64,000 nucleotides of DNA from Acidobacteriota bacterium (lineage in GTDB: Bacteria > Acidobacteriota > Vicinamibacteria > Vicinamibacterales > UBA2999). Below the pieces are notes generated by a model, which saw only the letters and a program-made list of their open reading frames with translations, was not told the origin of the DNA and searched no databases. The stretch's first letter is position 1, and every line of letters begins with the position of its first letter. A program made the position numbers and the translations under genes. Of this stretch, positions 46,067 to 53,234 are shown piece by piece. The stretch lies in NCBI GenBank assembly GCA_021730945.1, contig JAKFYH010000047.1:1-64000 (forward strand), given 5' to 3'.

Positions 46067-46359
46067 TGGTGCCACGTGAGACTCCGTCATCCATCGAGTA
46101 AATTTGGCAGGTTTGGGAAATTCCCCAGCGCTGCCCTGAGGCCGTCGGCGCTGGATAGACGCTGGCAGGCGTGAGAACGAACAGTCAGGATACACGGTTT
46201 CACCGCCAACAGCCAGACTTATCTCATCCGGTGTGCGAGACCGGGCGTGCGGGGCCGTCCCGCACACCTGGGCGCACAGGCAAAAACCGTTACATTTGCG
46301 AATTTGCTCGACATTTCGGCGGTTTGTCCTTGGCACGGCCAGTGCTTTGCTTCACGGTC

Positions 46360-46779
46360 ATGACGGACAAGACCATCCCCTCCTACCAGATTGACGGTCG
46401 CTGGACCATCGTTCGGGCCAACGAGGCCTTCTGCCGGACGCTCCATTGCACCGAGTCAGGCCTGATTGGCCGGGACGTCCGCGACCTGCTGCGGGCGGAC
46501 TGGCGCCTCGATTTCCGCAGCTACATTGCGCGGGCGTTGGTGGGCGTCGGCGACCGCGACATCACCTTGCCGATGGTCGCACCGTGCGGCCAGGAAGCGT
46601 GGGTCCGCCACCAAATCGAACCGATCATGAGCGACGGCGCGCTCGCCGGGTACCAGGCCACGATCCAGCCGCAGTTCGCGGCCGCGACCGAATCGCCGGC
46701 GCCCTGGTGGCGGTGGCGCCCGGTGGCGTTCAGCGAGGTGTGGAGCACCGAGAACGAGGCGGCTGCGCGGGCCAGCTAG
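46360..46779 (+). CDS. Stand-alone PAS-domain protein
   Basis: A 139-residue cytoplasmic protein that is almost only a PAS domain: W-T-I-V-R-A-N-E-A-F-C-R-T-L near residue 15, G-R-D-V-R-D-L-L, then strands with V-R-H-Q-I-E-P-I-M. A 30-residue tail (P-W-W-R-W-R-P) follows. No output domain, so it probably passes its signal to another protein. Cofactor unknown. The ATG at 46360 is chosen over an upstream start at 46171 whose added residues look non-coding. A sigma-54-like TGGCAC-N5-GTGCT sequence lies just upstream. Confidence 0.78.
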   Translation: MTDKTIPSYQIDGRWTIVRANEAFCRTLHCTESGLIGRDVRDLLRADWRLDFRSYIARALVGVGDRDITLPMVAPCGQEAWVRHQIEPIMSDGALAGYQATIQPQFAAATESPAPWWRWRPVAFSEVWSTENEAAARAS

Positions 46780-46874
46780 CCGCGAACGGCCTGAGGTCCT
46801 CACGCCTTCCGGGCTTGACCCCAGCCGCCGGCCAGAGAAGAATCAAGCCTTCGGTGCTTCATCAAGGAATGAAC

Positions 46875-47105
46875 ATGACCACGAAGGCTGGACGCAATGA
46901 TGCCTGCCCCTGCGGCAGCGGCAAGAAATTCAAGAAGTGCTGCGAGCAGAAACAAGAGAAGAGCCGCGGCAACATGGCGCTGATGGTGATCGTCGGTTTG
47001 CTGATGGCCGCCGGGTTGGTGGTCGGCATCACGTCGCTGACCGGCGAGCGCGACGTGGCGCAACCGGGCGGCGTGTGGTCAGCGGAACACGGGCACTACC
47101 ACTAG
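46875..47105 (+). CDS. Small SEC-C motif membrane protein
   Basis: A 76-residue protein. An N-terminal SEC-C zinc motif (G-R-N-D-A-C-P-C-G-S-G-K-K-F, then K-K-C-C) is like the SecA tail that binds SecB. One membrane span follows (M-A-L-M-V-I-V-G-L-L-M-A-A-G-L-V-V), then a short outside tail ending H-G-H-Y-H. AAGGA at 46864-46868 points to the ATG at 46875; a second ATG at 46869 is too close to it. A small membrane-bound SEC-C protein could tether translocation or chaperone partners. Confidence 0.75.
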   Translation: MTTKAGRNDACPCGSGKKFKKCCEQKQEKSRGNMALMVIVGLLMAAGLVVGITSLTGERDVAQPGGVWSAEHGHYH

Positions 47106-47473
47106 GGCGCGCCGCCGGCGCACCCGTCCAAATCCGGCACCTGATGCGATCCGTTGGCGCCGACTGGCAGGGGCCGAGTCCAGACGGCCGCGCTCACGGG
47201 CAACGCCGTGTAGAGGTGGGGGAACAAGTCACCACCCCGTGACGGCTCCCACCGAAGGTCAAGTCCCTCCGTCGCGACCGCCACCAACACCAGATCCGAC
47301 TGGCCGGCAAAGTGCCTGGCCGCTGTCGCCGCCACCTGGGCGGCGGTTGAAAAGTGAATGAACCCGTCCCGCAGGTCGGCGGGCGAACCGGCGAAGCTGC
47401 CCTGCTCCACCGCCGCGCGCCACAAATCCGCGGGCGCGATCTTGTAGATGAGGCCGGTCACCGCGCCGGGCAT
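47102..47473 (-). CDS. DUF952-family protein
   Basis: A 123-residue protein of the DUF952 family: I-Y-K-I-A-P-A-D-L-W near the start, G-F-I-H-F-S-T-A-A-Q-V with the conserved H-F-S, and L-Y-T-A-L-P-V. The fold is related to ADP-ribosyltransferase-like proteins, but the function is unknown. It overlaps the SEC-C gene by 4 bases and the end of the upstream gene by 16 bases. Confidence 0.88.
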   Translation of the reverse strand: MPGAVTGLIYKIAPADLWRAAVEQGSFAGSPADLRDGFIHFSTAAQVAATAARHFAGQSDLVLVAVATEGLDLRWEPSRGGDLFPHLYTALPVSAAVWTRPLPVGANGSHQVPDLDGCAGGAP

Positions 47474-47892
47474 GTCGCGTTCAGCAGCCGCCACGACTCC
47501 ACGTCGATGACCGCCTGGCTCACGCCGGAGTCGCGCCCGGCCGTGCTGCCGACCGGTGATCGCCCCGGCATGACGCGGATGCGGCCGCCGGCCAGGCCTA
47601 CGCCCGGCTCGATCAGATCCGAGTTACGCACCAGTCCGGTCAACTCGACCATGTCGCCCTTGCGGGCCTTGATCTCCTCCAGCAGCTTCTTGGGACCCGA
47701 CAGGCGCAGCCGGCGGCCGGGTTTCATGTCGGAGCGCGGCATCTCGTTCTCGGGGCTGATGTCGACGATGAACAGCCGATCGTAGGCGCAGCCGGGCACC
47801 GACAGGCGCGTGGAATCCCTGGGCACTGGCTTCTCCTGCGCCATGACGGGCGTGGGCACGATCAGTACCGCCACCAGCAGCCAAGACCTCAT
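47458..47892 (-). CDS. Exported hypothetical protein
   Basis: A 144-residue protein with a clear signal peptide (M-R-S-W-L-L-V-A-V-L-I-V-P-T-P-V-M-A-Q). The mature part, with L-F-I-V-D-I-S-P-E-N-E and D-M-V-E-L-T-G-L-V-R, looks like an OB-fold beta barrel. One Cys near the start of the mature part and one near its end could form a disulfide. No named family is recognised. Overlaps DUF952 at its 3' end. Confidence 0.68.
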   Translation of the reverse strand: MRSWLLVAVLIVPTPVMAQEKPVPRDSTRLSVPGCAYDRLFIVDISPENEMPRSDMKPGRRLRLSGPKKLLEEIKARKGDMVELTGLVRNSDLIEPGVGLAGGRIRVMPGRSPVGSTAGRDSGVSQAVIDVESWRLLNATCPAR

Positions 47893-47919
47893 GACCTCAG
47901 CTTACTCCACGCGTATAAT
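47891..47919 (+). promoter_or_regulatory. Sigma-70-type promoter for a 49-codon gene
   Basis: ATGACC (47891-47896), 17-base spacer, perfect TATAAT (47914-47919). It reads rightward into a leader of about 78 bases and the small membrane ORF at 48004. Confidence 0.7.
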
Positions 47920-48003
47920 GGAAACCTTAGTTCCGCTTTCCTGAGCACTGCGGCCATTCTGGCCACCAGCCCTCACCAAGGCACGTCTCCCAGGGCTTGT
48001 GAC

Positions 48004-48153
48004 ATGGACACGACCACGATTTATATGACGCTGGCGGCCGGCAGCATCGCAATTCTGTTCCTGATGGGCCGCTATTGGGCCGAGTCCAACACGAAGGACA
48101 TGGGCACCATGAGCCGGCAATGGCTCGCCGAGTACGACCAGTCGCATCCCTAG
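48004..48153 (+). CDS. 49-residue single-pass membrane protein
   Basis: An ORF of 50 codons with one membrane span (I-Y-M-T-L-A-A-G-S-I-A-I-L-F-L-M-G) and a short polar tail that ends E-Y-D-Q-S-H-P. It lies behind a good promoter (TATAAT at 47914-47919) with a leader of about 78 bases, which holds no obvious ribosome-binding site. Nothing is known of its role; the size and placement are like other small membrane regulators. Confidence 0.55.
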   Translation: MDTTTIYMTLAAGSIAILFLMGRYWAESNTKDMGTMSRQWLAEYDQSHP

Positions 48154-48157
48154 CGGT

Positions 48158-49117
48158 TCAGCGCTGGCGCCGGTCTGGTGACGGGCGCTCGGCGGCGCGA
48201 AATCCTCTTAGCATGTTGGTCAGCGAATAGTTCGCCTCGTGGCAGGCGTACTCGTAGATCCGCTCGGTTGATCGCGCCATCGTCAATTCGCCTCTCCACG
48301 GCGCCGTGAAGGCCGTGGGGTTGTCAATCTCGAACTGATAGAGCAGCGTGTCGGCGTCCAGTAGACGGAAGCGTTCGATCACTCTCAGGTTGCGATCCCA
48401 GCCGAAGTTGCCACCGGCATCTCCATAGAATCCGCCGCCATCGTCGAAGTTGGTGGTGTCCACGACCAGCGTGTCGCCCTCCCAGCGCCCGATCGAATCG
48501 CCCAGCCCCTGCCTGATGCTCGACGGCAGGTGCGGGCGGCCATCGAGGTGGATGATGCGGGCGTCGTGAATCATCTCGGCATGGATCAGCACCGCATCGG
48601 CGGTCTGCACAATCTGGTAGTTGCTGTTGTAGGAGTAGGGCAGCATCGGCGGTCCGGCGGTGAGGAAGGCCAGGCATTGATCCTGCAGGCCGAGGGCCTC
48701 GGGATTCTCGAACTTTTTCAAGCCTTCCAACCGGCGGCGCTTGACCTCGGCGGCGGCGGGCGTGAGCGCGGGAATGCGGCCGTCGGCGGGCTCGGTGATG
48801 ATGGAGGTCCGCAACGTCTTCACGGTGCGGGTGCCGTACTCTCGATAGACGGTGTTGTAGGTGCCGGTCCCCGTCCGGACCGCCGCTGGAGCCGGTTCCT
48901 CGTTGCGCCTGGCGAAGTCGCGCTCCCACTCGGCGGCCTCGGCGGGCGTAAAGAACGGCTTGTCTTTCAGCTCGCGCGGGCGTTCGAGCGGCGTCGCGGT
49001 GGCGGAATTCCACATGCCGTCGAGCCGCGGCAGGCGCCCACCGGTAGCTGATTGTCCCGACACGACGGTCGTCGCCAGCGCGGCGACCACCGCCCCTCGC
49101 AGCAGCAAACTCAACAT
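48158..49117 (-). CDS. Secreted hypothetical protein, acidobacterial type
   Basis: A 319-residue exported protein. A signal peptide (M-L-S-L-L-L-R-G-A-V-V-A-A-L-A-T-T-V-V-S-G-Q with cleavage near residue 22) is followed by a single beta-rich domain with D-G-M-W-N-S-A-T near the start, L-P-Y-S-Y-N-S-N-Y-Q-I-V-Q in the middle and W-E-G-D-T-L-V-V-D-T-T-N-F, a motif seen in many secreted proteins of soil bacteria. Function unknown. TAGAAT (49125-49130, minus strand) lies 7 bases from the start. Confidence 0.82.
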   Translation of the reverse strand: MLSLLLRGAVVAALATTVVSGQSATGGRLPRLDGMWNSATATPLERPRELKDKPFFTPAEAAEWERDFARRNEEPAPAAVRTGTGTYNTVYREYGTRTVKTLRTSIITEPADGRIPALTPAAAEVKRRRLEGLKKFENPEALGLQDQCLAFLTAGPPMLPYSYNSNYQIVQTADAVLIHAEMIHDARIIHLDGRPHLPSSIRQGLGDSIGRWEGDTLVVDTTNFDDGGGFYGDAGGNFGWDRNLRVIERFRLLDADTLLYQFEIDNPTAFTAPWRGELTMARSTERIYEYACHEANYSLTNMLRGFRAAERPSPDRRQR

Positions 49118-49203
49118 GGCGCTGATTCTACATGCGCAGGGTGGCTGCGGTTGGGCGACACCGGGGATTGACTTTGTAATTAGAAGTCCTTTATATTTCT
49201 CCC

Positions 49204-50568
49204 ATGCCGACCGCCGCCCACGAGGAACTGATCGCCCAATGGCGGGAATACCGGCGCCGGCGGTCCGACCGCGAAATGGCCGCCACCGCCGATCTGGAAG
49301 GCGACCTGCGCCGCCACCTTGGCACGCTGACGGAGGCGGGCCTGGCGGCAGACGAGGCGTTCCTGGTGGCCGTCGCGAGACTGGGGCGCATCGACCCGGC
49401 ATCACGGGCATTCGTGACCGCCTCGACGGATCGATTCTGGCAGCCGACCGCCGCGGTGTCAGACACCCATCGGCCGGATGGCGGCACCGCCACGGAAACG
49501 CTGGTCGCGCTGGGATTGGCGGTCGCCGCCGGCATCGCCGTCAAGATTCCGGAGCTGTTTGGCCACACCCTCAGCCCGAACGAGGAGCTGCCGCCGTTCT
49601 ACGCCAGGAATGCCAGCCTGTTCGTGTTCCCGCTGCTCGCGCTCTATTTCGTGTGGAAGCGCAAACTGAGCGTCGCCATGGCTGGATGGCTGGCACTGCC
49701 ATTCGTCGCCGGCGCGGTCGCGGCCAACGTCTACCCGTTTGCCGACGGCAGTGACACCGCCGTCCTCACCGTCCTGCACTTGCCGATCGCCTTGTGGCTG
49801 GCGGTTGGCCTCGCCTACACGGGCCTGCGTTGGCGTGGCGAAGGTGGGCGGATGAACTTTGTCAGGTTCTCTGGCGAGCTGGCCATCTACTACGTCCTCA
49901 TCGCCCTGGGCGGCGGCGTCTTCACCGGCGTGACCGTCACGATGTTCGCGGCCATCGACATGCAGGCCGAGTGGTTCGTGTTCCCGTGGCTGGTGCCGTG
50001 CGGGGCCGCCGGCGCGGTGATCGTCGGATCCTGGCTGGTGGAGACCAAGCAGCGCGTCATGGAGAACATGGCGCCGGTGCTGACCCGGCTGTTCACGCCG
50101 CTCTTCACCGTGCTGCTGCTGGTGTTTCTGGCCACCATGGCGTGGACCGGCAATCCCATCAATGTCGAGCGCGAGGTGCTGATCCTGTTCGACGTGCTGC
50201 TGGCGATGGTGGTGGGGCTGGTGCTCTATGCCGTCTCGGCGCGCGACCCGCATGCGCCGCCCGGCTTCTTCGACCGCCTGCAACTGCTGCTCGTGGTGGC
50301 CGCACTGGTGGTCGACGGCGTGGCCCTGTGGGCGATCGCCGCTCGCATCAACGAGTTTGGCTTCACGCCGAACCGGGTGGCGGCGCTCGGCGAGAATCTA
50401 ATCCTGCTGGCCAACCTGGCCGGCTCGGCGTGGCTCTATGCGAATTTTCTGCGCCGCCGGGACACGTTTGCGGCGCTCGAACAGTGGCAAGTCTCCTACC
50501 TGCCCGTGTACTCCGCATGGGCCGCACTAGTGGTCGTGGTGTTTCCGCCGCTCTTCGGCTACCGCTGA
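49204..50568 (+). CDS. Permease-prefix domain 1 membrane protein (DUF4153-like)
   Basis: A 454-residue protein. Residues 1-75 are a cytoplasmic permease-prefix domain 1 (helical, W-R-E-Y-R-R-R-R, D-L-E-G-D-L-R-R-H-L, A-F-L-V-A-V-A-R-L-G), found mainly ahead of ADOP-like permeases. About 10-11 membrane helices follow, like DUF4153. It probably regulates or replaces a permease. The start follows TATATT (49192-49197) by 6 bases. It is the last chromosomal gene before the phage element. Confidence 0.82.
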   Translation: MPTAAHEELIAQWREYRRRRSDREMAATADLEGDLRRHLGTLTEAGLAADEAFLVAVARLGRIDPASRAFVTASTDRFWQPTAAVSDTHRPDGGTATETLVALGLAVAAGIAVKIPELFGHTLSPNEELPPFYARNASLFVFPLLALYFVWKRKLSVAMAGWLALPFVAGAVAANVYPFADGSDTAVLTVLHLPIALWLAVGLAYTGLRWRGEGGRMNFVRFSGELAIYYVLIALGGGVFTGVTVTMFAAIDMQAEWFVFPWLVPCGAAGAVIVGSWLVETKQRVMENMAPVLTRLFTPLFTVLLLVFLATMAWTGNPINVEREVLILFDVLLAMVVGLVLYAVSARDPHAPPGFFDRLQLLLVVAALVVDGVALWAIAARINEFGFTPNRVAALGENLILLANLAGSAWLYANFLRRRDTFAALEQWQVSYLPVYSAWAALVVVVFPPLFGYR

Positions 50569-50603
50569 TCAGGCAAACGCCACGAGCCGCTGCGCTTAAG
50601 GAT

Positions 50604-50650
50604 TGGTTGCGGGGGGGGGATTTGAACCCCCGACCTTTGGGTTATGAGCC
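50604..50650 (-). other. 3' half of tRNA-Met(CAT), prophage attachment site
   Basis: On the minus strand the anticodon loop CTCATAA, variable region, T-arm with GTTCAAATCC, acceptor 3' strand CCCCGCA and CCA of a tRNA-Met are intact. The matching 5' acceptor TGCGGGG and the D-arm are absent. The break falls in the anticodon stem near 50650. This is the usual residue of an element that integrated in a tRNA gene; a whole tRNA-Met should be at the other end, outside the window. Confidence 0.85.
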
Positions 50651-50735
50651 TTTCGCCACTGACCCTATCGTGTTGACTTGCTTACCTTTAGGTATATACC
50701 CCATTCTCTTACCCCATGCCTGGGCTGTTTTCTTG

Positions 50736-50822
50736 ACCTATTGACGTATACATGGAATCCATGTATACTTGTCTTCGTTCGGCAATCACGCCGGCCCTCT
50801 TTCAAGGGTTGTGAGCAGATGG
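50736..50822 (+). promoter_or_regulatory. Promoter-operator block, copy A (ArdC gene)
   Basis: TTGACG (50741-50746), 17 bases, TATACT (50764-50769). A palindrome of 10-bp arms, GTATACATGG / CCATGTATAC (50746-50755 and 50759-50768), covers the promoter core, so binding would block RNA polymerase. The 87-bp block is repeated upstream of higB with only a few changes, including the leader and the GTGAGCAGATGG start context. Confidence 0.9.
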
Positions 50823-51631
50823 CAGATTCAAAGACCGCCCCGTCGTTTTCCGAGTTGCTGGCCACCGTCGTCACCGAGCCAGGCAAGCTCGAGCAGGCCT
50901 TCTCCCGGTTCCATAACTACTCAATCGGCAACCAGCTGCTGGCCCTGATCGAATGCTTCCGCCGCGGCATCGAACCCGGCCCGATCGCCACCTACGCCGG
51001 CTGGCAGGCCCTCGGCCGCCAGGTCCGCAAGGGCGAGAAGGCGATCGAGCTCTGCATGCCGATCACCTGCAAGCGCACCGTGAAGGACGAGACGACTGGC
51101 GACGAGTCGCCCGCCACCTTCACGCGGTTCGCCTTCAAGCCGCGCTGGTTCGTGCTGGCGCAGACCGACGGCGTCGACTACGTGGCGCCGGCGCCGCCGA
51201 CCTGGGATAAGGCGCGCGCGTTGGCCGCGCTCGACATCACGGAGGAGGCCTTCGCCTCCATGAACGGCAATTCACAGGGCTACGCGGTCGGCCGGCGCGT
51301 CGCTATCTCGCCCGTGGCTGAACGCCCGTTCCCGACGCTCGTGCACGAGCTCGCGCACGTCATCCTCGGTCACACCACGAACGGTGCCCGCCTCGAGGAC
51401 GGCGCGGTCATCAGCTACGCGGCCGCCGAGGTCGAGGCTGAATCCGTGGCGCTGCTCGTCTCGGGCTCGCTGGGCCAAGACGGCCTCGAGTACTGCCGCG
51501 GCTATGTGCAGCACTACCTCCGCGGCGCGGCGATCGACGAGCGCACCGCGCAGCGCATCTTCAAGGCGGCCGACACGATCCTTCGTGCCGGCCGCGTCGA
51601 CCAGGTCGAAGAACTGCCGGTCGCGGCCTAA
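50819..51631 (+). CDS. ArdC-like antirestriction protein / metallopeptidase
   Basis: A 270-residue two-domain protein. Residues 5-110 look like the ArdC N-terminal ssDNA-binding domain (F-S-R-F-H-N-Y-S-I-G-N-Q-L-L-A-L, Y-A-G-W-Q-A-L-G-R-Q-V-R-K-G-E-K-A-I). Residues about 150-260 are a zinc metallopeptidase with V-H-E-L-A-H-V-I-L-G-H (HExxH near 174) and a downstream E-V-E-A-E-S-V-A. ArdC proteins on plasmids and phages counter restriction enzymes. The ATG at 50819 is set by the repeated promoter block. Confidence 0.88.
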   Translation: MADSKTAPSFSELLATVVTEPGKLEQAFSRFHNYSIGNQLLALIECFRRGIEPGPIATYAGWQALGRQVRKGEKAIELCMPITCKRTVKDETTGDESPATFTRFAFKPRWFVLAQTDGVDYVAPAPPTWDKARALAALDITEEAFASMNGNSQGYAVGRRVAISPVAERPFPTLVHELAHVILGHTTNGARLEDGAVISYAAAEVEAESVALLVSGSLGQDGLEYCRGYVQHYLRGAAIDERTAQRIFKAADTILRAGRVDQVEELPVAA

Positions 51632-51678
51632 GTTCAGCTAGCCGACCTTTAGTGAACCAGTTAGAGAAGGAGTAATCG

Positions 51679-52065
51679 ATGCCGACCTACATCTTGCGTG
51701 ACCTCGATGCCGGCCCCTGGACCCGCTTTAAGGAACGGGCCCACAAGGACGGCTGGCCACTGCGGCCGCTGTTCCTGCAGCTGATGGCCGACTACGCCGA
51801 CGGCAAGCTGACGTTGTCGAAAGGTCCGGGCCCGCGGCCGCTGGCTGGCTTCAGCGTGCTGACTTGCAAGAACCTGGCGTGCCCGGCCGGCGGCCAACCC
51901 CAGCAGGTGACCACCCGGAAAGACGAGGTGCCGGCAATTCTCAAAGCCAAGGGTGTTACCTGCCCGGCCTGCCGGACGCTGATTCCGCTGGAGGCGCAGG
52001 AGCTCGAGCACTTGGAATCGTGGTTCCACACCAGCGACCCCAACCCCGGCGAGTTCGGCGGCTAG
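51679..52065 (+). CDS. Zinc-ribbon hypothetical protein
   Basis: A 128-residue protein. Residues 1-45 (Y-I-L-R-D-L-D-A, W-T-R-F-K-E-R-A, L-R-P-L-F-L-Q-L-M-A-D-Y-A) resemble a short RHH-like DNA-binding fold. Residues 60-105 hold a C-x4-C ... C-x2-C set (T-C-K-N-L-A-C, T-C-P-A-C-R) for one zinc ion. A ribosome-binding site GAGAAGGAG lies at 51664-51672. It follows the ArdC gene by 47 bases and has no promoter of its own that I can see, so it is probably cotranscribed. I do not recognise a named family. Confidence 0.68.
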   Translation: MPTYILRDLDAGPWTRFKERAHKDGWPLRPLFLQLMADYADGKLTLSKGPGPRPLAGFSVLTCKNLACPAGGQPQQVTTRKDEVPAILKAKGVTCPACRTLIPLEAQELEHLESWFHTSDPNPGEFGG

Positions 52066-52070
52066 CGATC

Positions 52071-52155
52071 ACCTATTGACGTATACATGGCATCCATGTA
52101 TACTTATTTTCGTTCGGCAATCACGCCGGCCCTTTCAAGGGTTGTGAGCAGATGG
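52071..52155 (+). promoter_or_regulatory. Promoter-operator block, copy B (higBA)
   Basis: Same layout as copy A: TTGACG (52076-52081), 17 bases, TATACT (52099-52104), palindrome arms 52081-52090 and 52094-52103 with a CAT spacer in place of AAT. Leader differs by two substitutions and one 2-base gap. HigA-type antitoxins bind such palindromes over their own promoters. Confidence 0.9.
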
Positions 52156-52457
52156 CGATTAAGAGCTTCAAGTCCCAGACCGCGCAAGACATTTTCCTCG
52201 GCGATAACACGAAGGCGGCCCGCAAGGTCGCGCAGAAAGCATGGACGGCGGCGAGCCGTCGCCTGCAGCTGCTGCACACGGCAGCGAAGTTGTCGGACCT
52301 GTCGATGATCCCGGGGCTGCGTTTCGAGCCGCTCAAACACGACCGGCCCGGGTTCTACAGCATCCGGGTCAACGACCAATACCGGATCACGTTCCGGTTC
52401 GAAGATGGCGAGGCATACGATGTCGAAGTCGAAGACCCGAGGTACCACCAGCCGTAA
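52152..52457 (+). CDS. higB: HigB-type ribosome-dependent mRNA interferase toxin
   Basis: A 101-residue RelE-superfamily toxin. It has an N-terminal helix pair (A-R-K-V-A-Q-K-A-W), then the core P-L-K-H-D-R-P-G-F-Y-S-I-R-V-N-D-Q-Y-R-I with the catalytic-type basic residues, and F-E-D-G-E-A-Y-D-V-E-V-E-D. Free HigB cuts mRNA on the ribosome. As in HigBA systems, the toxin gene comes first. It overlaps higA. Confidence 0.92.
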   Translation: MAIKSFKSQTAQDIFLGDNTKAARKVAQKAWTAASRRLQLLHTAAKLSDLSMIPGLRFEPLKHDRPGFYSIRVNDQYRITFRFEDGEAYDVEVEDPRYHQP

Positions 52458-52827
52458 GGCTGGTCCGTTTCCAATGCCTGAGGATTGGCTGGCGCGCCTG
52501 CGCCAGCCACCTCCGCATCCTGGTGTGGTGTTTCGCGAACAGTTCCGCGAGTTGCAGGAGCCACCGATTTCCACGAGGGCCACGGCGGCACGCATGGGTA
52601 TCTCAAACAATCGGCTGAATGAAATCGAGCTTGGCAAGCGCAGCGTGACCGCTGAGACGGCGTTGCTGTTCGAGGCTATGACCGGCTTCGGCGCCGAGAG
52701 CTGGTGCCGGATGCAGATGCACTACGACCTCTGGCACGCAATGCAGGCCGCGAAGAAGAACAGGCCACTGATTCCCGGCGACCCGTTCCCGACCACAGTT
52801 CCTTCGACGCACCGATCAGGAAATTAG
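52420..52827 (+). CDS. higA: HigA-type antitoxin, XRE-family repressor
   Basis: A 135-residue XRE protein. The HTH is I-S-T-R-A-T-A-A-R-M-G-I-S-N-N-R-L-N-E-I-E-L-G-K-R-S-V; H-P-G-V-V-F-R-E-Q-F precedes it, the typical HigA entry. The C-terminal W-C-R-M-Q-M-H-Y-D-L-W is also family-like. It should neutralise HigB and bind the palindromes at 52081-52103 and 50746-50768. The ATG at 52420 (38-base overlap with higB) or the ATG at 52474 could be the start. Confidence 0.9.
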   Translation: MSKSKTRGTTSRKAGPFPMPEDWLARLRQPPPHPGVVFREQFRELQEPPISTRATAARMGISNNRLNEIELGKRSVTAETALLFEAMTGFGAESWCRMQMHYDLWHAMQAAKKNRPLIPGDPFPTTVPSTHRSGN

Positions 52828-52876
52828 AACACCAGCCTCGGTGACCGGGGCAGCCACCGCTCCCAGCGACCAGCTT

Positions 52877-53035
52877 CTAATTGCACCTGACCGGCACGTC
52901 GAACTTCGGCGGCCAGAGAAACTCCGTGCCGCAGCATTCACAAACAAACCGGCCACGCCCCACTGGTGTCGGGGGCGTGGCGGTGTCGCATCGCTTCGGG
53001 CAGCGCGGCTCGATGGCGTCAGGCTTGGCCGCCAC
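52877..53035 (-). CDS. Small phage zinc-finger protein
   Basis: A 52-residue ORF with five cysteines: R-C-P-K-R-C, F-V-C-E-C-C-G-T-E-F and a final R-C. It likely binds one zinc. The GTG at 53035 overlaps the end of the upstream gene by 17 bases, like the other overlaps of this leftward phage block, and it is the last gene before the converging higA. Confidence 0.5.
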   Translation of the reverse strand: MAAKPDAIEPRCPKRCDTATPPTPVGRGRFVCECCGTEFLWPPKFDVPVRCN

Positions 53036-53234
53036 GTTTGCGCGCGCGGTCCTTGCGGGCGCCGGCATCGGCCAGCCGCGCCTTCATACCGGCGAGCTGC
53101 TCGGGCGTGATGCCGGCTTTCGGTAGCAGGTCGCCGATGACGTGCAGCACGACGCCGGCGATCGGCGACTTCACCAGCTTCTCGCCGGCAGCGAGCCACT
53201 TTTCGAGCTGTTCAACTTTGAGGGTGGGCGGCAT
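53019..53234 (-). CDS. Phage hypothetical protein
   Basis: A 71-residue, mostly helical protein: V-E-Q-L-E-K-W-L-A-A-G-E-K-L near the start and a basic tail (A-R-K-D-R-A-R-K-R). The segment I-A-G-V-V-L-H-V-I-G-D-L-L is hydrophobic but too short to be a sure membrane span. It overlaps the lipoprotein ORF by 23 bases. May belong to the lysis or end-of-tail set; function unknown. Confidence 0.55.
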   Translation of the reverse strand: MPPTLKVEQLEKWLAAGEKLVKSPIAGVVLHVIGDLLPKAGITPEQLAGMKARLADAGARKDRARKRGGQA

